Assembly: GCA_037893225.1 (NCBI GenBank)
Contig: JAZGUH010000557.1
Span: 124,001 to 188,000, forward strand
Direction of reading: 5' to 3'
Source: Hippasteria phrygiana
Lineage: Eukaryota; Echinodermata; Asteroidea; Valvatida; Goniasteridae
Length of the DNA stretch: 64,000 nt
The translations under genes were made by a program, and so were the position numbers. Positions 1 to 10,687 of this stretch are shown here, in pieces. The notes beneath the pieces are model-generated. The model was not told where the DNA came from, did not search any database, and saw only the letters and a list, made by a program, of their open reading frames with translations. Numbering within the stretch: the stretch's first letter is position 1; the number at the start of each line of letters is the position of its first letter.

Positions 1-960
1 TTCTAGTTTCACCCAGAATTATTATTATTTTTTTTAATTGCTATTTTCTAGCAGTACAAAAGTTATTCACATTTGAATGAAACATCGAACGAAAAATCCG
101 CCCAAGATTAGTTGTCTAAAATGGTAGTGTACATGATTGGTCATTGTTGCAATTTTCAGAAATGGGCGGATTTGGGGTTAGTATTTTATAGGAAATATCG
201 TTCCACTGCGGCCCGACTTCAGTTCCCTCCGAGCATATGTTGGTCCGAAAGCAACTAAGAATACAACTTTTAAAAGCCTTTTTCGGAGGGTGGCAGTTTG
301 AATTTGTTTCACTAGGGGGGGAAATGTTGAGGGAGCAGAATCGCAATTTAATGTTGTATCAAAACAAACTAGTTAGGCCAACTGAATAATTCCAATTCGG
401 ACAAACAGTTTTTGTCTTACACATTAATTTGTCGAGTTTCCTCATTTTGAAGTCGCCTTTCAGTCCCTCTGTATTATTACTTGTAGTGGGGTCCTCTTCC
501 ATTTCAAAATGGCAGACTTTCCACTACCTCTCCCCTATTAAAGAGATTAAAGCTGAATGTCCACTGGATCAAACGTGTAAGAAAGCTCTACATTGTTGAT
601 AAATAGCGCCACCAACAGTTGACAAACAGCAGAAAGTCACGGCGGCATGAGGTAAGATATTAAATTGTTTAGATAAATGTGCCCTTTGTTTTCAAGGATT
701 AAAGGAGAATAAGGATTTTTTTTACACGGCTTATATTTCATTTGTACATTCAATGAGAATATAGAGCTAAATAGACACCATGAATTGGTACTTATTAGGT
801 GTAAAATGTAGAGTCACGCGTTCTGCACATGATTATTTAGCTACCTCCATGCTTGGCCTAAATTAGTATTTAATTTCCGACACCACCTGGTGGGCGTGGC
901 CGCTGGTAATGCATGTTACAAATATTACACCCTACTTGAAGGGGTGAAATATGAAGTTGG

Positions 961-1781
961 GCGATTGTGTAGTGTAGGGCCCCTCTTTAGTTTTGATGAA
1001 ATTGGAGTCAAGGGTATTTTTTCTCATTCCAAAATGACCTTTTCAACCTAAAGCAGACTTCTCTTAATTCTATTGACATCGTTTTTTGTAATTTTGAACA
1101 GTTTATTTGGAAAGATTTTACTTTAAATTAAAGTTTAATACCCCAACTAAAATCGGTAAGGAACAGCAAATCTTGGAAAATAACCATCCATCTGTGTTCA
1201 TAATTGTATAAACACTTGGCACAACCTTTAATTTTGAGAATTTTGTTAGGACATTTTAGTGCAATATAGGGAAAGAAAGTTTGTGTTTTCTGTGTTAGAA
1301 CTTTCTTGGCAACATGTATAGTCACTCAATGTGTTCACATACATGTTGATTTCTTCCTCATTTTTTACAGATTTTGCTAACATAAATCTTGAAATAACAG
1401 GTTGTGCCACATGTTTAGACAGTTGTTATCAAAGAGGGTTGGTTATTTTCCAAGATTTTGCTGTTCTTGACCGATTTTGGTGGGGGGTATTAAAGTAAAA
1501 TCTTTCCTTTACTTCGGTAGAAAATGCAATTTTCATGCGAATGAACGCGGTTTTGCGTGTTTACTGTGCGTCGCGGTGATCGCCATCTTTATTTTCGCGT
1601 TGCGCTTTGTTGTCCTTATCGCCGCTTTACCCCAAAATTTCCCTCAAAAAATAAAACCCTGCCCTTTATCTATGGCATACATGTTGGTTTGTAATGTCGC
1701 TAACTAGTTTGGCAATTCCAATAACCTAAAAGTGGATTTTGGTTCCATTATAGGGAACAGGGCCCTACACTACACAATCAC
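961..1781. mobile_element. Non-autonomous TIR element, MULE-like, left-arm copy A
   Basis: This 821-bp insertion interrupts the palindrome homology. Its ends are inverted copies of GCGATTGTGTAGTGTAGGGC. It is flanked by TGAAGTTGG on both sides (952-960 and 1783-1791), which looks like a 9-bp target duplication. The right arm lacks the insertion near 32980. Mutator-like elements typically make 9-10-bp duplications, so that superfamily is suggested. No transposase ORF is present. A shorter relative lies at 2041-2500. Confidence 0.75.
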
Positions 1782-2040
1782 CTGAAGTTGGGTGGGTGTA
1801 AGAATGACATGGATGAGCAGACATAACTGTTAGGGATGTAGTGAACAATTGTTAACAAATAAAACATGAAAAGTTAAATATTTGAGTTTCACATTCTGCA
1901 GCCCTCTTGGACACCCTTCTGAAGTAGGACGTTCTACTGCGTATGCACAGTGGGAATGTGAAATAGCCTTATGTCAATGCTCTTTCACCAATTTGATAAT
2001 TTTTTTGTTCTAAATATTTTCTACTCCCCGGAAAAAAATG

Positions 2041-2500
2041 GTGATTGTGTCGTGTTGGGCCTTGTTCCCTATAAAGGGAAAAAAAATCAACTTTTAGGTT
2101 TTAAATTAGAATTGCCAAACTAGTTAGCGACATTACAAACCAACAAGTATGCCATAGATAAAGGGTAGGGTTCTATTTTTTAAAGGAAATTTTCGAGTAT
2201 TAAAGCGACGATAAAGACGACAAAACGCAATGTAAAAATAAAGATAGCAATCACCGCGATGCACAGTTAACACGCAAAACCGTGTTGATTCGCAGAGTGG
2301 CAACTGCCCTAAAGCACATAAGAAAATTGCATTTTCTACCGTCACAAACTGTTCAAATTTTTTTGTTTAAATGATGTCAATAGAATTATTAAAGAGAAGT
2401 CTGCTTTAGGTTGAAAATGTCATTTTGTAATGAGAAAAAAAATACCATTGACTAATTTGATCAAAACTAAAGAGGGGTTCTGCCTACACTACACAATCGC
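2041..2500. mobile_element. Non-autonomous TIR element, MULE-like, copy B
   Basis: The ends are GTGATTGTGTCGTGTTGGGC and its inverted partner at about 2480-2500. The interior (about 2085-2300) matches the reverse complement of 1500-1750 in copy A, so the two are oppositely oriented, with B internally shortened. An A-rich repeat, GAAAAAA(A/T), flanks both ends and may be a 9-bp target duplication. Confidence 0.7.
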
Positions 2501-2795
2501 CGAAAAAATATGGACAAAAACATATGAAATGCATTGTTTGGGGTGTGGGTGGGGAGGGGTTAGGGGGACAGGGGATGGGAGGGGTGAGAAAGAAAATAAA
2601 ATGCAATTTGTTGGGTTGAAAAACAACATTGCTAACGTTCCGATGCCGCATACCATCTTCTCCCTTCCCCCCCCCCCCCCCCCTTCCCAAAACCATTCGC
2701 AAGTGTTCGTGGTTCGGGGGTCGTATTTCAGTTAGGCCAAGTAAAAAAAATGTTTAGTGTCCAGATTTTATTTATTTATTTTTTATTAATTTTTT

Positions 2796-3013
2796 TTAAC
2801 CCTTTGCGTACTGAGGACGCCATATGGCGCAAACAAACAGTGCCACCAGGCCGGATGACGTCTATAGACACCATTTTCTGCATTTTCAATCCATTGTTAG
2901 AGTTTGTGGTCGTTACGCTTGGCTGCACAAGCTTTTTGTGTCCGTTACGCTTGGCTGCAAAGCCAACACGGCACCCCAGCTCCTCACTGTATTTACTGTA
3001 CTCAAGGGGTTAA
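2796..3013. mobile_element. TTAA-flanked short inverted-repeat element
   Basis: It begins TTAACCCTTTGCGTACTGAG and ends with ACTCAAGGGGTTAA, giving imperfect termini inside a TTAA duplication. TTAA targets and CCCT-type ends are typical of piggyBac-related elements. It has an internal duplication of a GTTACGCTTGGCTGCA motif. It is non-coding; the overlapping short ORFs are incidental. Confidence 0.55.
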
Positions 3014-3336
3014 GGAAGGAGGGGCTTTATATTTTTTATATTTATTTTCGAAATGGCCGCCATTAAATTTTAAATTTTCGACAACCGTAGGTTTTTCAAC
3101 TGTTCAAAGCCCCCAAAATAAAAGAGACATGTTGGACAAGAGAATTGAATATGTTTAAGGTGGTTTTAATAGTTTTAGTAAACTTGTATTGTATTTTCCG
3201 GTGGATTGGTTGACATTTTCGGGAATTTTTTTTTCACCTCATTTTCCACTGGTAAAAATAAAAATGTTCCAGGCGGCCCCCAAAAAGGAAGCGGGCAGGG
3301 ACACTAAACATGTTTTTTTTTTTACTTCACCTTGGC

Positions 3337-3769
3337 TCAAATAATTATTTTGGTGAACTGCTGGGCAACGTGGATGTCGATCACCTCGGCAATAAGAGAA
3401 CCCAGTATCGATGACGTGACTACTTCAGTTTCACCGTCATCGACCGACAAATTTTGCCAAGAAATTTCTCTCCACGTTGTCCAGCAGAGCAGCAGAAAGT
3501 CCATCGGTGGTCCGGGCAAAGTTGTCAAGATCGATGAAAGTTAAAGTTCGGCCGTCGCAAATACCATCGCGGACGTCTCGTGGATGGCAAGTGGGTACTT
3601 GGCGGGATTTGCCGTGTAGTGAGACTGGGAAAGTTTTCCTCTTTGAGGTAGCCACGAGGGACTCGACACATTCCTTTAAACTCTTGTGCCTGGCTGTTAT
3701 TGATGGGGGGCTGGTATGCCATGAACGGGCTGTGCAGCCAAGTGTAAATACAAACAATAGGCACCACAC
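3337..3769 (-). pseudogene. GC-rich coding-like fragment, unidentified
   Basis: This stretch is richer in GC than its neighbours and stays open on the minus strand, but in two frames. One frame reads a polar/hydrophobic mix including DLDNFARTTDGLSAALLDN and stops soon after NFLAKFVGR. The shifted frame continues as SVDDGETEVVTSSILGSL. That is what a decayed coding segment with one frameshift would look like. I do not recognise a family. The upstream part overlaps a dispersed repeat at 3665-3960, so it may be internal mobile-element sequence. Chance is also possible. Confidence 0.22.
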
Positions 3770-3960
3770 TGGATAGAGTGGTCCTTTTCATTGCACTTGG
3801 AGCTTCCCCCCTCCCCCCCACCCCACCTTTCCTGTGAATGAAAGCTTTGTTTGAAAAAGCTTCATCTATTAATTACACTATTTATTACGTACACACAACA
3901 ACCGGCTAGATGGTCTTTTTCAAACCACGGCTATGGTTGTCCTCTGTAGTCAGGTTAATT
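3665..3960 (-). repeat. Dispersed repeat family R1
   Basis: Reverse orientation copy of a family also at 4195-4425, 41118-41322 and 53760-54075. Shared stretches include GATGAATAGGACCACTCTAT-like sequence, AAAGCTTTCATTCACA and the segment around CTGGTATGCCA. The variable poly-C or poly-G run in the middle differs between copies. No coding function is seen. Confidence 0.6.
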
Positions 3961-4194
3961 TTAAGGAATATGTTGCCGCTGGGGTTCACAGTCATGACTG
4001 CCTCAGAGAACTTCAACCATCTCACGGTAAATCATTTACTCAACTTCGTTGATCCCTGCCACTGGAGCTCATACTCGGAACGTTGAAAATCTCTGGTGGC
4101 AGAAGAAAGAAAGTCTGCCCATCACCCGCACCACCTGCACGAGTTCAAGTGGAGGGTGACGACCGTTGCAATGATCTCGACAACTTTGACCGGA

Positions 4195-4425
4195 TCTTAA
4201 CCTTTTAATTCTGGACAATGGCCATAGCTGTGGTTACTGCACATACTCAGTCCATTCATGTTTTAGCTGTATTGTTCTTGAATGGGATTGTAATGAATAG
4301 ATGGAACTTTTTCAAACAAAGCTTTCATTCACACGAGAGGGGGGGGGGGGGTTCAAGTGCAAGGAATAGGACCACTCTATTTAGTGTCGCACCTAATGTT
4401 TGCGTTAACGTCTTGGCTGTACAGG
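4195..4425 (+). repeat. Dispersed repeat family R1
   Basis: Forward copy: shares the TATTGTTCTTGAATG, TTTTCAAACAAAGCTTTCAT and AGGACCACTCTAT blocks with 53760-54075. It contains a poly-G run where other copies have short G tracts. Confidence 0.6.
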
Positions 4426-4575
4426 CATACCTGTGTTCTTCAATAAATTTGATACTTTATTGTTCTAAAGTCCACCTAGCCAGTTGTCATCTATAGACAC
4501 ATTCTTGTGCGTACTCGATCCAATTGCGCATACTCAATTGCAGAAGTCTAAATTGGTACATCAGCACCCCATTAA

Positions 4576-4725
4576 TTAACCCTAACCCTCCAGGGTATTT
4601 TGGCTAGAAACCCTGCCAGACGCATCAGATTGCATACTTTGTCACATTGACTTGTGTGCAGAGTGCAGCAAGGTCAAGCTGTCACCACAGATGCACTGTG
4701 CTGCGTCTGGCAGGGTTAGGGTTAA
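4576..4725. mobile_element. TTAA-flanked 150-bp inverted-repeat element
   Basis: Starts TTAACCCTAACCCT and ends AGGGTTAGGGTTAA, with the inner inverted block CCCTGCCAGACGCA / TGCGTCTGGCAGGG. TTAA boundaries suggest a piggyBac-type target. No ORF. Confidence 0.65.
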
Positions 4726-4729
4726 GGGA

Positions 4730-5109
4730 GGAGTGGTTTATCCGTGGTTGGGCCAGGCCTAACTTTAAAAAGCCAGGCCACGCCCGGGCCTTCTGGCTTT
4801 TATTCTTGCTATTGTGAGTCACAAATCACCTAACAATAGAGCATCAACTAATCAATAAAGCCCGGCCTCTGCCAGGCTAGGCCTGATTGTAGCCCCTCCC
4901 ACACTAATCTGTACCCATTCACGGCTGGATCAAAAGATGCCTCAGCTGTCAATCAAGTCTGGGTGAACAATGGGAGCCGGCTGGACTCCAGAATTAATGA
5001 GCAGTTTATTGTGTACAATCAGGGGATTATAGAAGCCCGAAGGCCCGGGCTTTCCAGGGGCTTGGCAAGGCTTTTCAACGGCCTGGCCCGACCACAGATT
5101 AACCACTCC
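4730..5109. mobile_element. 380-bp non-autonomous TIR element
   Basis: The ends are GGAGTGGTTTATCCGTGGTT and the inverse of a near-identical block ending at 5109; further inside, GGGCCAGGC pairs with GCCTGGCCC. It abuts the preceding TTAA element directly. The interior is rich in GGCC/GCCCGGGC palindromes. No coding sequence was found. Confidence 0.65.
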
Positions 5110-6059
5110 ACCCTAAAACAGCCGGTCAGAAGGGGTGAAAATAAGTTACCCCCAAAAACAATTACTTTTTCTATTTTTGGGTGTCTGTAACTCTCCAAAA
5201 AAGTCTTTTATTATTGGTTGCTTTTGTGAATCTAATGTACACAGATATTGAACATTTGTAAAGTAATTATTTAATAATTAATAAAAAACATTGATGGTTG
5301 AAGTCACGGTACAAAGGTTTTTGTGTTAGCTGTTAAACAATGCTCAGCAAGACCTTGTTTTGGTCTACGTTTAGCCATCCATATGAAGATTTTAATCTGT
5401 ACAAATGTACACAAAGAAATAAATGCATGCTGTAAACATATTACAAATACGAGCTGGCATCATCCAATCAAAGAAAGCATGTTGTGTCCATGGTATTGCA
5501 CAAGTTAAAGGCATTGAAGTTTGTATGACAGATGTCACCCATTACGCATTCACAATGCACCGTATTTATTGTGTGAATGTATGCTCGTGACGAACCAGCC
5601 ACTGAGCTAATGCATGCATTTACCGTACCCACAGAGCATCTTGTACACGAAAAGTAGGATGTCAAACCTCTTTGCAATCCTTTGTAACAAGTCATCAATA
5701 TTGGGAAATGGGAATTAAGTGTGATGGAGATCTATTTTCTCTAATGACCTTGTAGGTTTATGGCTGCTTTCAATGGACCTCACCTTTAGCTTGATCAAAT
5801 AACAGTGGCAACACCCTGCCACAGTGAAGATCGGGTAAAGATCTGAAATGTTTGTTTAAACACCTTAATTAGTGCAGTATGTACTTCTCTTCATTTCTCA
5901 CTGTTTTCAGGTTTTCTGCAAGACATATATGCTAGAAAGTCATCCGGGGAGCCAGTCAGCAATCCACACTACACAAACAACAGCCGGCTAGTCGAGAAGA
6001 GAGTACGTCAACCAGGTAGCTAGCTAGTCAAGTAGCCAATCCGTCAACATGGCAGCCAG

Positions 6060-6850
6060 TCAACCATAGCGCTCAACCAGTCAGTGCCAGTCAACCACCC
6101 TGCATCAGTCAACTAACCAGACAACCAGCCAGCCAGCCAGCCAGCCAGCTAGCTAGCCAGCTAGCCAGTCATCGAACAACCTAGTCAATTTTCGAGCTTT
6201 TCAGGCAGCAAGGGGTCAACCATGGAGCCAGTCAACCTGTAAGCCAGTCAGTCAGCCAGCCAGCCAATCAACCTGTAAGCCAGTCAGTCAGCCAGCCAAT
6301 CAACCAGCCAGCCAGTCAACCTGTAAGCCAGTCAGTCAGCCAGCCAATCAACCAGCCAGCCAGTCAACCTGTAAGCCGGTCAGTCAGCCAGCCAATCAAC
6401 AAGCCAATCAACCAGCCAGCCAACCAGCCAGTCAACCTTTACACCAGACAGTCAGCCATAAGCAAGTTCGAGCGGCGACTATTTGTCAACCGCTAGTCGA
6501 TTTTCCATGGCAACCTGTATACGAAATACATGTTGGGTACCAGGCAAAATCGACCAGCGGTCGACAAATGGTTGCCGCTTGAACTTGCTCCAGCCAATCA
6601 ACAAGCCAATCAACCAGCTAGCCAGTCAACCTGTAAGCCGGACAGTCAGCCAGTCAGCCAGCCAATCAACAAGCCAATTCAACCAGCCAGCCACTCAACC
6701 TGTAAGCCAGTCAGGTAGCCAGCCAGTCAACAAGCCAATCAACCAGCCAGCCAGTCAACTTGTAAGACAGTCAGGTAGCCAGCCAGTCAACAAGCCAGTC
6801 AACAAGCCAATCAACCAGCCGGCTAGTCAACCTGTAAGCTAGTTAAACAG
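6060..6850. repeat. CAGC/CAGT/CAAC minisatellite
   Basis: Long degenerate array built of CCAGTCAACC, CAGCCAGCCAAT and related tetramer-based units. Translation gives Gln/Ser/Pro/Asn-rich strings such as NKPINQPASQ, which reflect the repeat and not a recognised protein. The array is interrupted by a small inverted-repeat element at 6461-6589. It has no counterpart in the right palindrome arm. Confidence 0.85.
6461..6589. mobile_element. 129-bp fold-back element nested in the minisatellite
   Basis: AGCAAGTTCGAGCGGCGAC at the left and its inverted counterpart ending AACTTGCT at the right form about 45-bp termini, with ATCGACTAGCGG/CCGCTGGTCGAT further in. It interrupts the CAGC-type array, so it inserted after the array formed. 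Confidence 0.65.
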
Positions 6851-7150
6851 CTAGCCTGTCAACTGGAAAACCAGTCAACCATGGTTAGTTTCCAAAACTC
6901 CTTTTCGGGAGAACAATATCGTTCAGACTACCTGTTTTCTGGTTTTTGCACAACAAAAAATTTGGCCCACAGGAGTAGCATTTTGCATACCTGCCGAGTC
7001 TAGGATAGTTTGTCATTCCATCAATTATCTGCTGGACTGCAGATCGATCTGCCCCTGCAGACAAACTGATTTATTAATTTCATCCAATGGTTGGCTTAGA
7101 ATTGAACCAACCTAATGTAATATAAACCGACACCATGTTTCATTATAAAC

Positions 7151-7213
7151 CCGAACTCCCTAGGGTGTATGGAAAATCACATTAAAATTGTAGGATTTAG
7201 GACTGTTATGGTA
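7151..7213 (+). repeat. Small dispersed repeat R2
   Basis: About 60 bp starting near CCCTAGGGTGTATGGAAAAT and ending GGACTGTTATGGTAA. Similar copies lie at 22008-22071, 44336-44395 (reverse) and 62908-62968. Confidence 0.5.
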
Positions 7214-8109
7214 ACTTTTGTTGACATGCATGATGTACCATTGACTGTACCATTCAATGTATTTTTCAGTTTAAAACAATGCATAGCCTTCAGGGAAAAA
7301 GGTGGAAAAGTCGTACAGCCATTTTCAGTTGGCATGGCACACATTGTGAAGATAAAGCCCTTGGGGCTTTTTACACACAGTCCAAATGTTTTTGTTGTTT
7401 TCTTTTAGTGAGTTACACAATAATCGCACCACTGATAAACCTTCACAAGTCATCCAGTAATATACCAGGCAAGCTAGCTACCCCCCAATTCCCATGACTG
7501 CAAGCCCACCAACCTGCAGTCAGACAACCAGCCAACGACAATCAGCTGACAACCAGCCGACGACAACCACCCTTTGCTGTTCTGAAGTGTTGATATCAAC
7601 AATAACATCAAATGCAACAGGTATGATTTATTTAAACTTGATGCACTGATGATGCATCCATTATTGCTTGCTGAGCTGTCAGTTTAGTCAAATAAAAGTT
7701 GAGATTCTGGACTCAAATTCTTATTTAATTTTATATTCTCAGCACCAAAGTTAGTATTAGAAGAAGCATTTGACTGATTTGACTGACATGGCATGAAAAG
7801 TTTGAACTGACAAAATTTGCACGGCTCAAGCATGTTTGACACTGCAAGCCTTTCACCAGAGCTGCCCATTTTCAAATATTTATTTGGGTAGTCAAACTTG
7901 GAGTTCTGTCGGTCTAAAATTATGCAGAAATGACCCGTTTTGTTGTAATATAACTACAAAATGATGCAGATTTCTCTCAGCAATCAATATCCTCTTTAAG
8001 ATACCAGTTTCAGGGGTCTCCATGGTTGGGGGGGGGGGGTGGAAGGGGCAGAATTTAATGCAGGATGGCAATGTATCGAATCTGCAGCTCAATTGGTGGA
8101 AGTTGTATA

Positions 8110-8514
8110 CGGTGGTGTGCAAAATATTCGAACACTTGACATATCTGAAGAAATTGATATTTTATGCCTTACAATGCCTGGTTTACATTTTTGACCTGTA
8201 TTAAATAGAAAAGGTAATTGTTGTGAGCATACATGTAGCTCACATTAGTATCTGCCGGTCTTGCCATCTTTTTTATCAAACTTTACTCCAATATTTGGTG
8301 TGTCCACCCTTGGCAGCAATCACTGCAGCACATCTTTCGGGCATAGTGTCTATATATTTCCTGAGAGTTTCTACACTAATGCTGTTCCAAGTCTTCTGAA
8401 GTTCATTCCAGAGGGTTTCGTTTGAATGTACATGTATATTGATTGCTATTTCATCACAAACAACTAAAGTACCTAAAATATGCCAAGTGTTTGAAGAAAT
8501 TTTGCACACCACTG
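8110..8514 (-). mobile_element. Internally deleted Tc1-like element, left arm only
   Basis: 405 bp bounded by inverted ends beginning CGGTGGTGTGCAAAAT (left) and CAGTGGTGTGCAAAAT (right, reverse complement), with TA duplicated at 8108-8109 and 8515-8516. The mirror position in the right arm (31102-31103) has one TA and unbroken flanks, i.e. an empty site. The element keeps only the C-terminal end of a transposase on the minus strand. TA targets and this tail sequence are characteristic of Tc1/mariner. Confidence 0.9.
8276..8411 (-). pseudogene. Tc1-like transposase C-terminal fragment
   Basis: The minus strand encodes WNELQKTWNSISVETLRKYI followed by a DTMPERCAAVIAAKGGHTKY block and a stop. 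This is the characteristic end of Tc1-like transposases. The catalytic DDE domain and the DNA-binding domain are absent, so it is a remnant inside the 405-bp deleted element and cannot be active. Confidence 0.85.
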
Positions 8515-8639
8515 TATATTGTGGACATTGTCTTGACTGTTCAGCCAATAGGAAAGTTTGTTGCTCACTGTATTGCGAACATTGACCACTCAAAGTATTA
8601 ATTGTGCAACCATATAGTTGGGCATATTTCAGACACAGA

Positions 8640-9085
8640 TCTGGAACCAAATGCCACATTTTTGTTTCGCAAAAAAAAAAGGTTGTTAGTTTCTTCAGTA
8701 ATTACTCAACGATCTTAGCTGAGTTTGCAAACAAAGCAACCTTGCACGAAGCAACCACGCTGTCAATGCTATGCCACTTTTTCGTAATCTAAGCGTGAAA
8801 AACTGCAACTTTGGCCAATAGACCTTTATCATGCTGTCACAATTTTTGTCTTGTTCCCTATATGCATTAGCAATGATGAATAGTGATTCCAATTATTGAA
8901 TGAAGGTGCCAGACTATTTTTTCTTCCAGCCTCGGTTTGGTTACATTGATTTTAATATGAGAAAAACAAGATGGCTGTACCATGATAAAGGTCTATAGCT
9001 CAATTAAAACACTCACGTTCTGGATAATGCGTAGATACAGGGCATGTCCAAGAAGGAGGCTTGTCAAAAACATAAATTGCAGGGC
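8640..9085. other. Left-arm-only insertion
   Basis: The right arm joins TCAGACACAG directly to the GGTAGTAGGTTT equivalent, whereas the left arm has about 450 extra bases here. The inserted piece contains two inverted blocks, AGACCTTTATCATG and CATGATAAAGGTCT (near 8820-8995), suggesting another mobile element. Its exact ends are not clear. Confidence 0.5.
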
Positions 9086-9237
9086 AGTAGGTTTTAGGAT
9101 GAGAGACAGTGAGATAAACAAGTAGTGGTTAAAAAATACTGCAGTGTGAATCACCCTGCCAAAAAAACCTTGTCGAGAACTCTGAGTTTCAAGTCATGAG
9201 CCTTAAATGTGTAATGTATCAATGCTTTTCTTGACAG

Positions 9238-9408
9238 GTTCAAGTTCTTGGATCCTGATTTACCAAGCTTTATAGGAACACCTGTTGCATCTGCTTAGCC
9301 AATCAGCATACAGCATGACTGGACAAGAGCCAATCAGGATACAGCATAACGTGACACAAACCAATCAGCTGACAGAAGAAAATACCAACCAATCGAGCAG
9401 ATTCCTCG
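9238..9408 (+). CDS. Candidate exon, hypothetical (left palindrome arm)
   Basis: A good acceptor (TTCTTGACAG) and donor (CTCG|GTAAGT) bound this segment, and the same segment with the same splice sites is present in the right arm at 30648-30816. From the ATG at 9315 it encodes 31 residues beginning MTGQEPIRIQHN; joined to 10575-10687 it would make a 68-residue protein. An in-frame stop lies upstream in the exon. The sequence repeats the motif CCAATCAG several times, so it may not be protein-coding. The right-arm copy has a 1-nt indel that breaks this frame. I recognise no domain. Confidence 0.22.
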
Positions 9409-9544
9409 GTAAGTCCTTTGAACAGATGCTTTTACAATATAGTATTGTGGCCATGAGTCTGTCATTTCCTGCTATAAAGCATAAAACTGTGCTGAGAACA
9501 GAAAAACAGGTTACCAGCCAAAATTGAAGTGACATAAGTTGCTT

Positions 9545-9632
9545 GTAACTGGTTCTCAGCAGACTTTTGCTTAGCAGGGAAATTTGTTAAGCAGTAGTTT
9601 ATGCCAAGCAGCTCCATGAAATTCAGCCCAGC
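9545..9632. repeat. Fragment of inverted-repeat element family R3
   Basis: Diverged piece resembling 38036-38277: TTTTGCTTAGCAG and AAGCAGCTCCATGAAATT match its ends. It is absent from the matching place in the right arm. Confidence 0.4.
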
Positions 9633-9716
9633 TCTGTCAGGTGTTTGACGAAGTTAAAAAGTCGTATCCTCATTGAGTGATTCCCACAATGTCGCTTCCC
9701 GGGTTGTATCGTAAAA

Positions 9717-9925
9717 TTGGGTGTGATCCCTGGCTATACGGCATTCTGGGTTTATGACTTCTGTCTAGCGCCCACCCGAACAAAGATACTGACAATTTGG
9801 AAGACCGCCAACATAGGGCAAGATAGCTCAGTTGGTGGAGCACCGATATGGTATTCCGGAGGTCGCAGGTTCGAATCCCGCTCCTGCCAGTTTTCTTTGT
9901 TCAATTTATTCAAATTTACCTAGTC
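9717..9925 (+). mobile_element. tRNA-headed repeat (SINE-like)
   Basis: Contains a tRNA-like core at 9827-9890 with A box TAGCTCAGTTGG and B box GGTTCGAATCC. It is preceded by a block starting GTGATCCCTGGCTATACGGC that recurs at 45614 and followed by TTTTCTTTGTTCA and CAGTTTGCCTTGTGG. Other copies of the core are at 45709-45781, 56345-56419, 58030-58104 and 63369-63443. The acceptor stem does not pair well, so this is a tRNA-derived repeat and not a functional tRNA. It is absent from the right arm. Confidence 0.75.
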
Positions 9926-10279
9926 AGTTTGCCTTGTGGATTGTTTGACGAATGAATTATCTCAGAAAACTAGTTTTGAACAAAAAAGCATTTACTGCAC
10001 TGTGAACTCCATTTGCTCTGCCTGAAATATAATTGTTCTATTATGCGTTTTGCGTGAAGGTTGCAAAACATTAACATTGCAGGAAACTTTTTAAATGTGG
10101 TATTTATCATCAGCCAATTTGTTTTGTGAAACGTCTCATTGGAAAGCACCTAACTTATCTAAACAAATTAGCACTTTAATTTGAAAATTGTTCTGGGTGA
10201 TACCCCCAGAGCACGGACATAACAGCTTTTTTTTTTAAATGGCAGCGTGTGTTTTTAGATCATTTCAATCTGTTGCTTT

Positions 10280-10418
10280 TTAACCCTCCTATACTTATAA
10301 CTATCACAGCCTATCAAAAACTCTAAACACCAGCTCTCACAGTTTGTGTGTGTTTCAACCTGTCACTTGATAGGTTAGGTAGCGGGCTCCATTTTGGCCT
10401 TGAGAACAGGAGGGTTAA
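10280..10418. mobile_element. TTAA-flanked MITE family T1, copy 1
   Basis: 139 bp from TTAACCCTCC to GGAGGGTTAA, with inner inverted blocks such as CAACCTGTCAC...GATAGG. Two close relatives lie at 45051-45199 and 50681-50830. The TTAA target and CCCT ends resemble piggyBac-type elements. The right palindrome arm lacks this insertion. Confidence 0.8.
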
Positions 10419-10574
10419 TGAGGATGTGCACACAATTGTAGCCGTTCTTGTATTACAGTACACCTGTCCATACTGTAGTATGTTGCCTGCTGTTGAAACA
10501 GCAGATTGAATGTGTGGTTTACTTTCTCCAATCGTAACTTAATGTATTTTGTGATTTTATTTCTTTTACTACAG

Positions 10575-10687
10575 ATAAACCTGATGCCACGTCACCAAAG
10601 CCTGTGTATTCATCAGCTCAGCCAACGAACGTAGATGTTACTCCTGCAAGAGATGTCGTCTGTCCAGTATCTCACCGTCAAAAGTAA
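10575..10687 (+). CDS. Candidate terminal exon, hypothetical (left arm)
   Basis: After the acceptor TTTACTACAG the only open frame starts with two bases of a split codon and reads 36 residues (KPDATSPKPVYSSAQPTN...) to TAA. The mirror copy at 30091-30203 has the same length, the same splice acceptor and the same stop, with two amino-acid changes. The conserved frame and stop in both arms hint at a real exon, but no homology is recognised and recent duplication alone could explain the conservation. The likely partner exon is 9238-9408. Confidence 0.3.

Larger units (their letters stand above)
1831..7790. other. Left-arm-only block between palindrome segments
   Basis: This block of about 6 kb has no counterpart in the right arm, where only about 1.5 kb (31440-32960) lies between the matching segments. 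It contains a MULE-like element, TTAA-flanked elements, dispersed repeats, the CAGC/CAGT minisatellite and ordinary AT-rich sequence. I find no convincing gene in it. 5110-5940 and 6890-7790 show no recognised feature apart from the small repeat near 7151. Confidence 0.7.

Noticed and set aside
6483..6842. Gln/Ser/Pro/Asn-rich ORF
   Set aside because: Explained by the CAGC/CAGT minisatellite and broken by a nested fold-back element.
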